21,023 nucleotides of DNA, taken from positions 1-21,023 of the IMG/VR virus record IMGVR_UViG_3300021197_000658; one strand, given 5' to 3'. The DNA comes from a virus. A model generated the notes under the pieces. It was given only the letters and a program-made list of their open reading frames with translations. It did not search any database and was not told where the DNA came from. A program made the translations under genes and the position numbers. Below are positions 15,035-20,760 of this stretch, in pieces; positions within the stretch are counted from its first letter, which is position 1, and each line of letters begins with the position of its first letter.

Positions 15035-15502
15035 TTATTTTTTTCCTGTAAATGCTTTACCAAGGCCTTTGATTGCTATACCACCGCCTTTCATTTTTCT
15101 GATTTTTGGTCTTGTGAGTCTAGATGCCACATCGTCTCCTGGCATAGCCATAGTAGGACGTACGCTTTCAAAGTTTGATGTATCTGATGTTCTATTTTTT
15201 CCAACCTTGCCTTTTGCAGAACGAGTTTGTTTTTTCTTTTTAGCAACAGGCTTTCTTGAAGGCGTACGTTCAGTTGTTCCGCCTTTTTGAGCAACTTTTC
15301 CAGCGCCTTTTTTGGTTACTCCAGCTTTTGCTTTACCGGCACTTGGAGCTAGAATTCCAGGCGATGCTGCAGCCGCTAATGCAGTTGCTATTTTGGTGTT
15401 AGGTGCAATTGTCCTTGCAACTCTATTGGCTGCTTGCAAAGGAGCTGTTTTTGTTTTGTAAGCTTTTCTCAAAGCTCCTTTTATTAATTTTCTTATGGCC
15501 AT
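15035..15502 (-). CDS. Small basic protein with GGGIAIKG C-terminal tail
   Basis: A 155-residue protein with a very basic, low-complexity body: Ala-rich segment ATALAAAASPGILAPSAG (38-55), then KKGAGKVAQKGG, KPVAKKKKQTRSAKGKVG, and a more ordered SVRPTMAMPGDDVASRL near 115-131. It ends MKGGGIAIKGLGKAFTGKK, a tail of the same type as that of the 182-residue protein two genes upstream. It ends exactly where the portal gene begins. It may be an internal head protein or a DNA-binding protein. No enzymatic motif. Confidence 0.65.
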   Translation of the reverse strand: MAIRKLIKGALRKAYKTKTAPLQAANRVARTIAPNTKIATALAAAASPGILAPSAGKAKAGVTKKGAGKVAQKGGTTERTPSRKPVAKKKKQTRSAKGKVGKNRTSDTSNFESVRPTMAMPGDDVASRLTRPKIRKMKGGGIAIKGLGKAFTGKK

Positions 15503-15516
15503 TATTTTTTACTCCA

Positions 15517-15798
15517 TTATTTTTTACTAAGGTCTTTTTTAATGTCTTTAATTGTTTGCCTTGCTCTTCTCATGCGAGCGCCGCCACCTTCATATGCAGT
15601 CATAGCTGCTGCTGTAGCTCCGGCTGCTCCAGCTACTTTAGCTGTAGTCTTGGCTGCTTTTACTGTTTTGTTGGGAAGATTCATTGGTTGTTTTTTATGG
15701 CTTGATGGCAACATGTCTTTAGAATCTTCTTTAAGATTCTGTTTAATTTTTGTTGTTGCTCTTTTAAGAGCCTTTGCTGTTTTGGATACTTTTCCCAT
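15517..15798 (-). CDS. Small basic protein with short hydrophobic segment
   Basis: A 93-residue protein. It is lysine-rich at both ends, with an Ala/Gly-rich hydrophobic patch (VAGAAGATAAAMTAYEGGG, about 55-73) followed by ARMRRARQTIKDIKKDL. The patch is short and small-residue-rich, so a true membrane helix is doubtful. A GGG-ARM-RRARQ segment recalls the Gly/Arg tails of neighbours. It lies in a row of three basic genes between terL and portal. Function unknown. Confidence 0.6.
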   Translation of the reverse strand: MGKVSKTAKALKRATTKIKQNLKEDSKDMLPSSHKKQPMNLPNKTVKAAKTTAKVAGAAGATAAAMTAYEGGGARMRRARQTIKDIKKDLSKK

Positions 15799-15799
15799 T

Positions 15800-16348
15800 T
15801 TACTTTAGAGCTTTACCGAAACCTCTTTTGGCTATGCCTACACCTCTTTTTTTACCACCCTTTCTCATGCCTTTGGATTTTACAACGCCACCATTTCTGT
15901 AGCCTTTGGATGTCATGCCGCCGCCATTAAACTTCTTAGGTTTTATAGATTTTTTGTTCCTTAACTGTGTCTTTGGAGAAAGAACAGTCTTCTTAGCAGC
16001 TTCCATATTTTCTTTTTTGACTTTAGCAATTCTAGCATCTTCAGCCATGCCTTTTTCAACCCTAGCATCAAACTCTTTTTTTGACATTCCTTTTTTACTT
16101 TTCTGTGCATCAGATAGCATTTTGTTAAAAGGTTTAGACATTTCTTTTCTTTGCGCAACAGTCATTCTTTTTTTAATTTTTTTACCGCTTGGCAAAGTTT
16201 TCATGCCAGTCAGCTCATCAACTTTTTTAGTAATGGCTTTTTGAACTTTAGGATCGTTGGACTTAACAGTTATTTTTCCATCTTTAATTCTTTGAGCAGT
16301 GTCTTTAGTTAACTCTGAAATGCTTTTAATAAATTTTGTTTTTGACAT
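15800..16348 (-). CDS. Lysine-rich protein with repetitive Gly/Lys C-terminal tail
   Basis: A 182-residue, lysine-rich protein. The N-terminal two thirds are helical and charged (ISELTKDTAQRIKDGKITV, MTVAQRKEMSKPFNKML). The last 40 residues are a near-repeat of short Gly/Lys units: SKGYRNGG, SKGMRKGG and then KRGVGIAKRGFGKALK at the end. The start has GAGG six bases upstream (GAGGTTAAT). It is the first gene after terL, the place where a small terminase subunit or packaging factor often lies, but I see no helix-turn-helix or other TerS-like feature. Confidence 0.65.
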   Translation of the reverse strand: MSKTKFIKSISELTKDTAQRIKDGKITVKSNDPKVQKAITKKVDELTGMKTLPSGKKIKKRMTVAQRKEMSKPFNKMLSDAQKSKKGMSKKEFDARVEKGMAEDARIAKVKKENMEAAKKTVLSPKTQLRNKKSIKPKKFNGGGMTSKGYRNGGVVKSKGMRKGGKKRGVGIAKRGFGKALK

Positions 16349-16356
16349 ATTAACCT

Positions 16357-17829
16357 CTAATAATATATTCGTTGTTTCGGTATTGGTTCATCGTCCTCTT
16401 CATCAGAGTCCAATCGAACAAAATTACCTTGACGAAATCTTAGTATAGCCTGTGTTGTTGAATCTACAAAATCATCGTGTTCACCAAATGGAAATGCTGC
16501 GCATTCCTCTATAACTTCCTCTGCAAATATGGCATCGGGAGCCCACACCATCCCTGCTTCAAACACAGGAGAGGCGCTGTGTACACGGGTGACTTTGTCC
16601 TTCCCCTTAGTGGGTCGGTAGTTCACCACAGGTATGCCCATCATTCTCAGCTCTTGCGTCAAAGGCGTACCACTTGCTTGAGATTCTACCAAGACAATGT
16701 CCGGTTGCCAATAGTTATATTCATCATAAGCTGTTGCTTTTAAATCTGGAAAGTCCCAGCGCCCTCGTTTAGCATCTAACAGCATGATGGATTCAGGTGC
16801 GCCATCGCTTGGTTTAAAAACGCCCCAAGTGGTAATGGCGCTATAGTCAGCAGTTTCTTTGGAACTAAAAGCTGTATCGTAAGACTGAAGTATGTAGGAG
16901 CAAGGAGGGGGATTGTCTTGCTCCCACATTTGCCACCACTCGCGTTTGAGTAGGGCACCCTCTTCAGAGGTAGGGTTTTGCATGTACTGAGCGTTCCACT
17001 TAGCCACAGGAATCGAAGCCTTTACAGCCTCTAACTCTTCAAGCTTCCAGAAGCCAGGCCACAAAGGGGTGTTGTCTTCCAAAATGGCAGGCAACTCTAA
17101 AATCTCCCATTGATCAGCATGGTCTTCGCTCATGCGCTTAATCAGTTTCTCAGTAAGATCCAATGTTGACCAGCGCGTCATCACAATCACAATAATACCA
17201 CCAGGCTGTAAACGCTGGCGCGGGCCGGAGGTGTACCATTCATAAGCCGACTCAAGGGCAGTGGGCGACAGAGCATCTTGCTCAGAATGTGGATCATCGA
17301 TAATGAGCAAGTCAGCGCCTCGACCTGTGATCGCGCCACCGACTCCAGCAGCAAAGTATTCGCCGCCTTTGTTCGTCTCCCACCGACCTGCTGATTTGGA
17401 GTCAGCAGACAAACTCACCTTGTTGAAGATTTGCTTGTACTCATCTGTGTCCATCAAGTTACGCACCTTGCGCCCGAACCTTGCCGAGAGTTCGGCGGTG
17501 TGAGTGGTTTGCATAATTTTCATGTCAGGCTTGAGGCCCATGATCCAACTCGGAAAGAACACAGAAGCAAACTCAGACTTGGTATGACGTGGGGGCATGT
17601 TAACGATAAGACGCTTGCACTTGCCTTTGGCCACAGCTTCGAGCTTTTGCGCAAAGAGCTTATGGTGCTCGCCTTCGATGAAGCCGTCCCAGACGTGCTT
17701 AACGTACTCGATGAAATCTGTTTGCGCTTTCTCGCGCACGCCCAGTTGCTTGATACGATTTTGAATTAAGACAATCTCTTTTAGAGCATCGTCTGGCACA
17801 TGTTCTAGTTTTGTGTTTTTTGCAGGCAT
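16357..17829 (-). CDS. terL: Terminase large subunit (DNA packaging ATPase-nuclease)
   Basis: I start this at the ATG at 17829 (490 residues, MPAKNTKLEHVPDDALK). An upstream TTG at 17880 is in frame but would add 17 unlikely residues. The ATPase domain has the deviant Walker A PPRHTKS (79-85) and Walker B LLIIDDP (174-180), followed by GRGADLL- and MTRWS-type segments seen in TerL. The linker has WNAQYMQNPTSEEGALLKRE (278-297). The nuclease domain has YDTAF with Asp318, then VLVESQASG and the final HDDFVDSTTQA, supplying the acidic cluster of the RNase-H-like fold. It cuts and pumps genomic DNA into the prohead at the portal. The first half is GC-richer than the rest of the window. No convincing Shine-Dalgarno site precedes the ATG, which is unusual here. 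Confidence 0.92.
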   Translation of the reverse strand: MPAKNTKLEHVPDDALKEIVLIQNRIKQLGVREKAQTDFIEYVKHVWDGFIEGEHHKLFAQKLEAVAKGKCKRLIVNMPPRHTKSEFASVFFPSWIMGLKPDMKIMQTTHTAELSARFGRKVRNLMDTDEYKQIFNKVSLSADSKSAGRWETNKGGEYFAAGVGGAITGRGADLLIIDDPHSEQDALSPTALESAYEWYTSGPRQRLQPGGIIVIVMTRWSTLDLTEKLIKRMSEDHADQWEILELPAILEDNTPLWPGFWKLEELEAVKASIPVAKWNAQYMQNPTSEEGALLKREWWQMWEQDNPPPCSYILQSYDTAFSSKETADYSAITTWGVFKPSDGAPESIMLLDAKRGRWDFPDLKATAYDEYNYWQPDIVLVESQASGTPLTQELRMMGIPVVNYRPTKGKDKVTRVHSASPVFEAGMVWAPDAIFAEEVIEECAAFPFGEHDDFVDSTTQAILRFRQGNFVRLDSDEEDDEPIPKQRIYY

Positions 17830-18075
17830 TTCAAAATGTTTTTTTCTGTGTGAAATATGGTACCTCAATAGGGGTCCCAAATGAAGAGGGGGGGGTAAAA
17901 TGGTTTTTTGGGTAATTGTATATATCGATAGTTATTTATATACACAAAAAAAAATCGCCACGCCCCTATATATGGGGGTGGGGGTCAAGCAAAACTCGCA
18001 ATCAAAAAATGGCACGCGATCCAATAGAGACCCAAAGTATGACATGTATGACACTTTGCTCGATGTCAAGTTTAC

Positions 18076-18106
18076 TTTACATAACAATCTCATTCAGAAA
18101 TATAAT
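18076..18106 (+). promoter_or_regulatory. Candidate early promoter
   Basis: TTTACA (18076-18081) and a perfect TATAAT (18101-18106) are 19 bases apart, slightly long for a sigma70 site. It would give a leader of over 100 bases for the gene at 18236. A second AT-rich box TATAAA (18162-18167) lies nearer but without a -35 partner. Confidence 0.35.
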
Positions 18107-18170
18107 GCAGTGTCAAATTTAATTGTGTTAATTGATGTATGTAATTTGCTTATCAAGTGTTTATAAATTA

Positions 18171-18188
18171 AACTAACTTTAGTTAGTT
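18171..18188. promoter_or_regulatory. AACTAAC dyad, candidate operator
   Basis: AACTAAC (18171-18177) and GTTAGTT (18182-18188) form a perfect inverted repeat with a four-base spacer TTTA. A third AACTAAC lies at 18215-18221, next to the Shine-Dalgarno site of the gene at 18236. The dyad lies just after TATAAA, where a repressor would block transcription. Confidence 0.4.
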
Positions 18189-18235
18189 GATATTTAAATA
18201 ACCAAACAATATGCAACTAACATGGAGAAAATAAA

Positions 18236-18595
18236 ATGGACAAACGATTAGACCAACTAAAGAAGCTTCAAGATAAAATGGCTTCTTTAAAATGGAGTAA
18301 AGAGGTATCAACATACCTTGAAATCTCAAATCAAATATCATCTTTAAAAGGCGCTATTAAAAAAGATGCTATGAGTCATATCATAGTTAATGACAATGGC
18401 TTTGGTGTTAGAAGAACGCTTAAAGAATTTAAAGATGAATTCATGCTAGGAACTAACATGACTGCTAACAAAAAAACCTTTAGTGGAATTCTTAAAGGTA
18501 AAGAGGTCATGGCTCATATTAAACTGACTCACAAGTCAGCGTATGAAGTGCAAGCTTCTAGCCTTCTAAAAATAGAGGGGTGGAACAATGCCTAA
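18236..18595 (+). CDS. Small hypothetical protein, early arm
   Basis: A 119-residue protein. The N-terminal half is a charged amphipathic helix (LDQLKKLQDKMASLKW, KEVSTYLEISNQISSLKG). The C-terminal half contains FGVRRTLKEFKDEFML and TANKKTFSGILKGKEVM. The start has GGAG eight bases upstream. The last 8 bases overlap the next gene, so the two are co-translated. I do not recognise a family. As the first rightward gene, near control elements, it may be an early accessory protein. Confidence 0.65.
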   Translation: MDKRLDQLKKLQDKMASLKWSKEVSTYLEISNQISSLKGAIKKDAMSHIIVNDNGFGVRRTLKEFKDEFMLGTNMTANKKTFSGILKGKEVMAHIKLTHKSAYEVQASSLLKIEGWNNA

Positions 18596-19115
18596 TCATA
18601 CCTCTAACTTTGTCGAAGTTGAAACTAATACAGGTTGCTCGAAAGAGCAACTTGCATTAGCTGAACTTAAAACCAAACTATCTATTCTAAAAGGTGGGTT
18701 TGATTTTAATGGAATGATACCTATGCCATCTGACCTAAAGAAAGCTTTAGAGATTGATAACCCATTTGATCATGGCGATGATTGGGTAAATGACATGGGA
18801 CATTTGGTGCCATCTGATCCACTCACCAGAAAGCGATGGATTAAAAAGCATGGTGCTGATAATTGGTATCGATGGAGCATAGACAATTGGGATACCAAAT
18901 GGAATGCTTACGATGTCGATATTGAGCTTGAGGGAGTTAATCGAATTCATGTCAACTTCTTAACAGCTTGGTCATGTCCAACTAAAATCTATCTCAAGCT
19001 AAAAGAGTATTGCGATGAGCATAATCTATCTTTAGATTGGGGTGTAAGCTTTGAGGGTGAAGATGAATACTTCGATCTGAAATACCAAGACCTTTTCGAT
19101 GGGATGTGGCAATAG
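18588..19115 (+). CDS. Api92-like protein (ferredoxin-like domain, DUF1281-type)
   Basis: A 175-residue protein starting MPNHTSNFVEVE. It has MIPMPSDL near residues 44-51, then NWYRWSIDNWDTKWNAYD near 91-108, and DIELEGVNRIHVNFLTAWSC followed by a helix and a final beta hairpin. This is the pattern of the Api92/YubB group of plasmid and phage proteins, whose C-terminal part is a ferredoxin-like fold and whose role is not known (WY.W..NWGTKWNAYD is the hallmark; here the Gly is Asp). It overlaps the previous gene by 8 bases and is followed by a terminator, so the two form a short operon. Confidence 0.75.
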   Translation: MPNHTSNFVEVETNTGCSKEQLALAELKTKLSILKGGFDFNGMIPMPSDLKKALEIDNPFDHGDDWVNDMGHLVPSDPLTRKRWIKKHGADNWYRWSIDNWDTKWNAYDVDIELEGVNRIHVNFLTAWSCPTKIYLKLKEYCDEHNLSLDWGVSFEGEDEYFDLKYQDLFDGMWQ

Positions 19116-19134
19116 ATAGACCAACACCAACTAA

Positions 19135-19158
19135 GGGAGCAATTGCTCCCTTTTTTTT
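19135..19158 (+). terminator. Rho-independent terminator of the first early operon
   Basis: GGGAGCAATTGCTCCC is a perfect 16-base palindrome, followed by eight T. It begins 19 bases after the stop of the Api92-like gene. Confidence 0.93.
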
Positions 19159-19226
19159 GTGCTGGCAAATTTCCAGGTTGGGAGTTCGGGCCCAGCAGCT
19201 TCAGTAGTTTGGATCTTTAAAAAAAA

Positions 19227-19292
19227 TTTTTACTATCATAAGAGTTGAACGCAAAAGAACGCAAAAAATTAAAAACGCCCAGGAACGCAAAA
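19227..19292. repeat. Repeat element A: TTTTTACTATCATA plus three ACGCAAAA iterons
   Basis: The 14-base core is at 19227-19240. ACGCAAAA follows at 19249, 19259 and 19285; between the last two is a half-copy, AACGCCC. Core and iterons recur together twice more in the right arm (20641 and 20756). Here the core follows an A8T5 tract rather than a strong hairpin. Confidence 0.85.
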
Positions 19293-19353
19293 GGCCAGGA
19301 TTGGCTTAACTTCGTTAATGGTAAACCTTAGACCACATCAAAAGAATTCAATG

Positions 19354-19380
19354 ACGGGCTTCTGGTGCTGCCGTTTTTTT
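19354..19380 (+). terminator. Weak, bulged hairpin with T-run
   Basis: ACGG (19354-19357) pairs with CCGT (19371-19374) and an inner GC pair is separated by a two-base bulge; seven T follow. No gene precedes it after the terminator at 19135, so if real it ends an untranslated transcript through repeat element A. It may be chance. Confidence 0.3.
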
Positions 19381-19406
19381 GAAAAGTTGTGTAAATTGTG
19401 TATAAT
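19379..19406 (+). promoter_or_regulatory. Strong sigma70-type promoter of the second early operon
   Basis: TTGAAA (19379-19384) and TATAAT (19401-19406) are separated by 16 bases. A GGTTAACC palindrome lies at 19410-19417, at the expected transcription start, and could be an operator. The leader is about 30 bases long and contains the binding site AAGGAGG (19431-19437). Confidence 0.75.
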
Positions 19407-19443
19407 ATAGGTTAACCAACCATAAACCATTAAGGAGGACATT

Positions 19444-19848
19444 ATGGGAAATAGAGCGATTATTGCTTTCAAAGAACCGAAAGCAAAAAGAAATGATAAA
19501 CAGATACCTTGTATCTATTTGCATTGGAATGGTGGAAGAGACTCGGTTGAGTCTTTTCTGGAAGCTGCAAGAAGACTAGATGTTAGAAGCACTGATCAAA
19601 ATTATTCAATGGCTAGACTAACTCAAATAATAAGCAATTACATAGGGGGGACGCTTTCGATTGGCTGTAGTACAGTTGGCGATTGGGCGTTAGACTTCTT
19701 AGACAATGGCGTTTATTGGGTGGATAACCTAGAAATCTATGATCGAACTGATACATATGAAGGCTATGAAGAGCAAAAAAATCATAATCAGGAAACAATG
19801 GTTCAAGAAATCCTAGAGATTAATGAGCCAATTTTTGGGGGTAAGTAA
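19444..19848 (+). CDS. Conserved phage/plasmid protein with LHWNGGRDSVE motif
   Basis: A 134-residue protein, MGNRAIIAFKEP..., with IYLHWNGGRDSVESFLEAAR (about 24-43) and a central YSMARLTQIISNYIGGTLSIG, then a VYWVDNLEIYDR segment. I recognise the MGNRA.I and YLHWNGGRDSVE motifs from small proteins widespread on phages and plasmids, with no assigned function. It is the first gene of the second early operon, with a perfect AAGGAGG seven bases... upstream and a strong promoter, so it should be well expressed. There is no membrane segment or known catalytic motif. Confidence 0.8.
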   Translation: MGNRAIIAFKEPKAKRNDKQIPCIYLHWNGGRDSVESFLEAARRLDVRSTDQNYSMARLTQIISNYIGGTLSIGCSTVGDWALDFLDNGVYWVDNLEIYDRTDTYEGYEEQKNHNQETMVQEILEINEPIFGGK

Positions 19849-19850
19849 TC

Positions 19851-20033
19851 ATGAGAACATATAAAATAATAAGGTTCTATGAAAAAGATAGCTTTCTAAC
19901 GCCTGCTAAAAGAACAATAAAAAAAGGGCTTACACTTGCGCAAGCCCAAGAACATTGTCAACGAGATAATACTTCAGGCTTTCATAATAATACAAGGTGG
20001 TTCGACGGATACACTAAGGAGGTGAAATCATGA
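19851..20033 (+). CDS. Small conserved phage protein
   Basis: A 60-residue protein: MRTYKIIRFYEKDSF, then KRTIKKGLTLAQAQEHCQRD and RWFDGYTKE. The R.IK.GLTL.QAQ.HC pattern followed by WFDGY is common in small proteins of many tailed phages, function unknown. It starts two bases after the previous stop, in the same operon. The usual Asp-Pro-Glu-Thr-Ser stretch after the His-Cys is replaced here by RDNTSGFHNN, so this is a divergent copy. Confidence 0.75.
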   Translation: MRTYKIIRFYEKDSFLTPAKRTIKKGLTLAQAQEHCQRDNTSGFHNNTRWFDGYTKEVKS

Positions 20034-20269
20034 GTCAGGCAAAATATATTGAAGCCCATTATACGCAAGTATTACAATTTGATATTGAAGATTTAGATAT
20101 AGATTGGAAAGATGTCAAAGATTATTGGGTTAAGTGGGCAAAACTTCACATTGAACTTAAAAATGGAGAAGTTGTAGAAACTGAAATGTATCATGAATGT
20201 GATATGGATTGGAAACATCCAGATAAAACAGAAGCCTTTGATGAAAATTTTTACGAGGTGAAATTATGA
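20030..20269 (+). CDS. Small acidic hypothetical protein
   Basis: A 79-residue acidic protein with many Trp and Asp: LQFDIEDLDIDWKDVKDYWV, WAKLHIELKNGEVVETEMYH and CDMDWKHPDKTEAFDE. It overlaps the previous gene by four bases (ATGA). AGGAGG lies seven bases before its ATG. Likely a small soluble protein; an acidic, Trp-rich surface could mimic DNA, but that is only a suggestion. I do not recognise a named family. Confidence 0.7.
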   Translation: MSQAKYIEAHYTQVLQFDIEDLDIDWKDVKDYWVKWAKLHIELKNGEVVETEMYHECDMDWKHPDKTEAFDENFYEVKL

Positions 20270-20424
20270 GAGAAGGATTTATCTATGGACTACTTACCGC
20301 ATTGGCGGTGAGTGTCCCTGTTATGTTAGTTGATCATTTGGCCATCATTCCTGCATTTCTGGTTTTCCTATCAGGCTGCTTGTTCAGTATTTCAGCTGGC
20401 GCATTTATAAAACCAACAAAATAA
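20266..20424 (+). CDS. Small membrane protein with two hydrophobic segments
   Basis: A 52-residue frame, below common length cut-offs, starting in an ATGA overlap with the previous gene and ending in a TAATG overlap with the next. It reads [20 protein letters not shown], then [20 protein letters not shown] and a short [12 protein letters not shown] tail. Two hydrophobic stretches separated by Asp-His suggest two short membrane helices. Both gene couplings and a GAGG site eight bases upstream argue that it is real. The function is unknown; small phage membrane proteins often act in host takeover or lysis timing, but nothing here shows that. Confidence 0.7.
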   Translation: MREGFIYGLLTALAVSVPVMLVDHLAIIPAFLVFLSGCLFSISAGAFIKPTK

Positions 20425-20606
20425 TGGATAACATAAAAGCAATTGAAATTATTGAAGACATTGATAATGGTGTTTACAGTGAAAAAGATTTTATTTCTGC
20501 ATGGCAACATTTAGTAGATACAGGCATAGCCTGGAAACTTCAAGGAGGCTATGGGCGCAAAGCGCATGAGTTAATTCAAAACGGTTTAATCAAACCACCG
20601 CAATAA
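20424..20606 (+). CDS. Small conserved phage protein
   Basis: A 60-residue protein, [20 protein letters not shown] followed by [21 protein letters not shown] and [15 protein letters not shown]. The AWQ.L.DTG.AW.LQG..GR.A..LI..G pattern is a familiar one in small proteins of many phages with no assigned function. Its start overlaps the previous stop by one base (TAATG) and it is the last gene of the operon, with a terminator 9 bases on. Confidence 0.8.
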   Translation: MDNIKAIEIIEDIDNGVYSEKDFISAWQHLVDTGIAWKLQGGYGRKAHELIQNGLIKPPQ

Positions 20607-20614
20607 TTCCTCCA

Positions 20615-20645
20615 GGGGGTGAAAGTCCCCCACCTATTTTTTTTT
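20615..20645 (+). terminator. Rho-independent terminator of the second early operon
   Basis: GGGGG (20615-20619) pairs with CCCCC (20627-20631) around TGAAAGT. ACCTA and then nine T follow (20637-20645). The T-run merges into the 14-base repeat core. Confidence 0.8.
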
Positions 20646-20669
20646 ACTATCATACGCAAAAACGCAAAA
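20641..20669. repeat. Repeat element B: TTTTTACTATCATA plus two ACGCAAAA iterons
   Basis: The core at 20641-20654 starts inside the T-run of the terminator. ACGCAAAA follows at 20654 and 20662, eight bases apart, so the first iteron shares its first A with the core. Confidence 0.85.
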
Positions 20670-20730
20670 ATTATGTTATGGTTCGCATATGTCTATGTTC
20701 ATAGGCTAGTTTTCTCCAAAAACTTATAGA

Positions 20731-20760
20731 TCCGGGGCCGCAAGGCCCCAGGATTTTTTT
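20731..20760 (+). terminator. Strong terminator with no gene before it
   Basis: GGGGCC and GGCCCC pair around a GCAA tetraloop (20734-20749). TCC and GGA extend the stem past a bulged A, and seven T follow. The previous terminator is only 86 bases upstream and no gene lies between, so it is an orphan. It could end a small noncoding RNA. Confidence 0.85.

Larger units (their letters stand above)
17830..18235. other. Divergent intergenic region between late and early arms
   Basis: About 400 bases without a convincing gene. It holds a G8 run (17888-17895), an 8-bp inverted repeat TGTATATA / TATATACA (17917-17924 and 17937-17944, 12-base loop), a second hairpin CCAC-g-CCCC / GGGG-GTGG around TATATAT (17958-17981), tandem 9-base repeats GTATGACAT and GTATGACAC (18037-18054), a candidate rightward promoter (18076-18106) and an AACTAAC dyad before the first rightward gene. 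It must carry the control of both arms and is a candidate for an origin or packaging site. No leftward promoter is clear to me. Confidence 0.6.
19116..19443. other. Gene-free region with terminator, iterons and promoter
   Basis: About 330 bases with no credible gene. From left to right it holds the terminator of the first early operon (19135-19158), a GC-rich stretch (19164-19215) without clear structure, the first copy of the 14-base repeat with three ACGCAAAA iterons (19227-19292), a weak hairpin with a T-run (19354-19380) and a strong promoter (19379-19406). Confidence 0.7.

Noticed and set aside
17830-17880. Longer terL start at an in-frame TTG
   Set aside because: The added 17 residues have no TerL-like pattern and a TTG start without a suitable binding site is unlikely; the ATG at 17829 gives the expected N terminus.
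17900-18166. An 88-codon plus-strand frame (and another at 17916-18122) in the divergent region
   Set aside because: The frame runs across the hairpins and repeats of this control region, has no family-like pattern and a second frame covers the same bases. The purine tract before its ATG is a G8 run rather than a clear binding site.
19164-19215. A GC-rich stretch with TTCGGGCCC that recalls a tRNA T-arm
   Set aside because: The stem positions of a T-arm do not pair, and no anticodon or acceptor stem can be formed on either strand. A GGGCCC palindrome explains the look.
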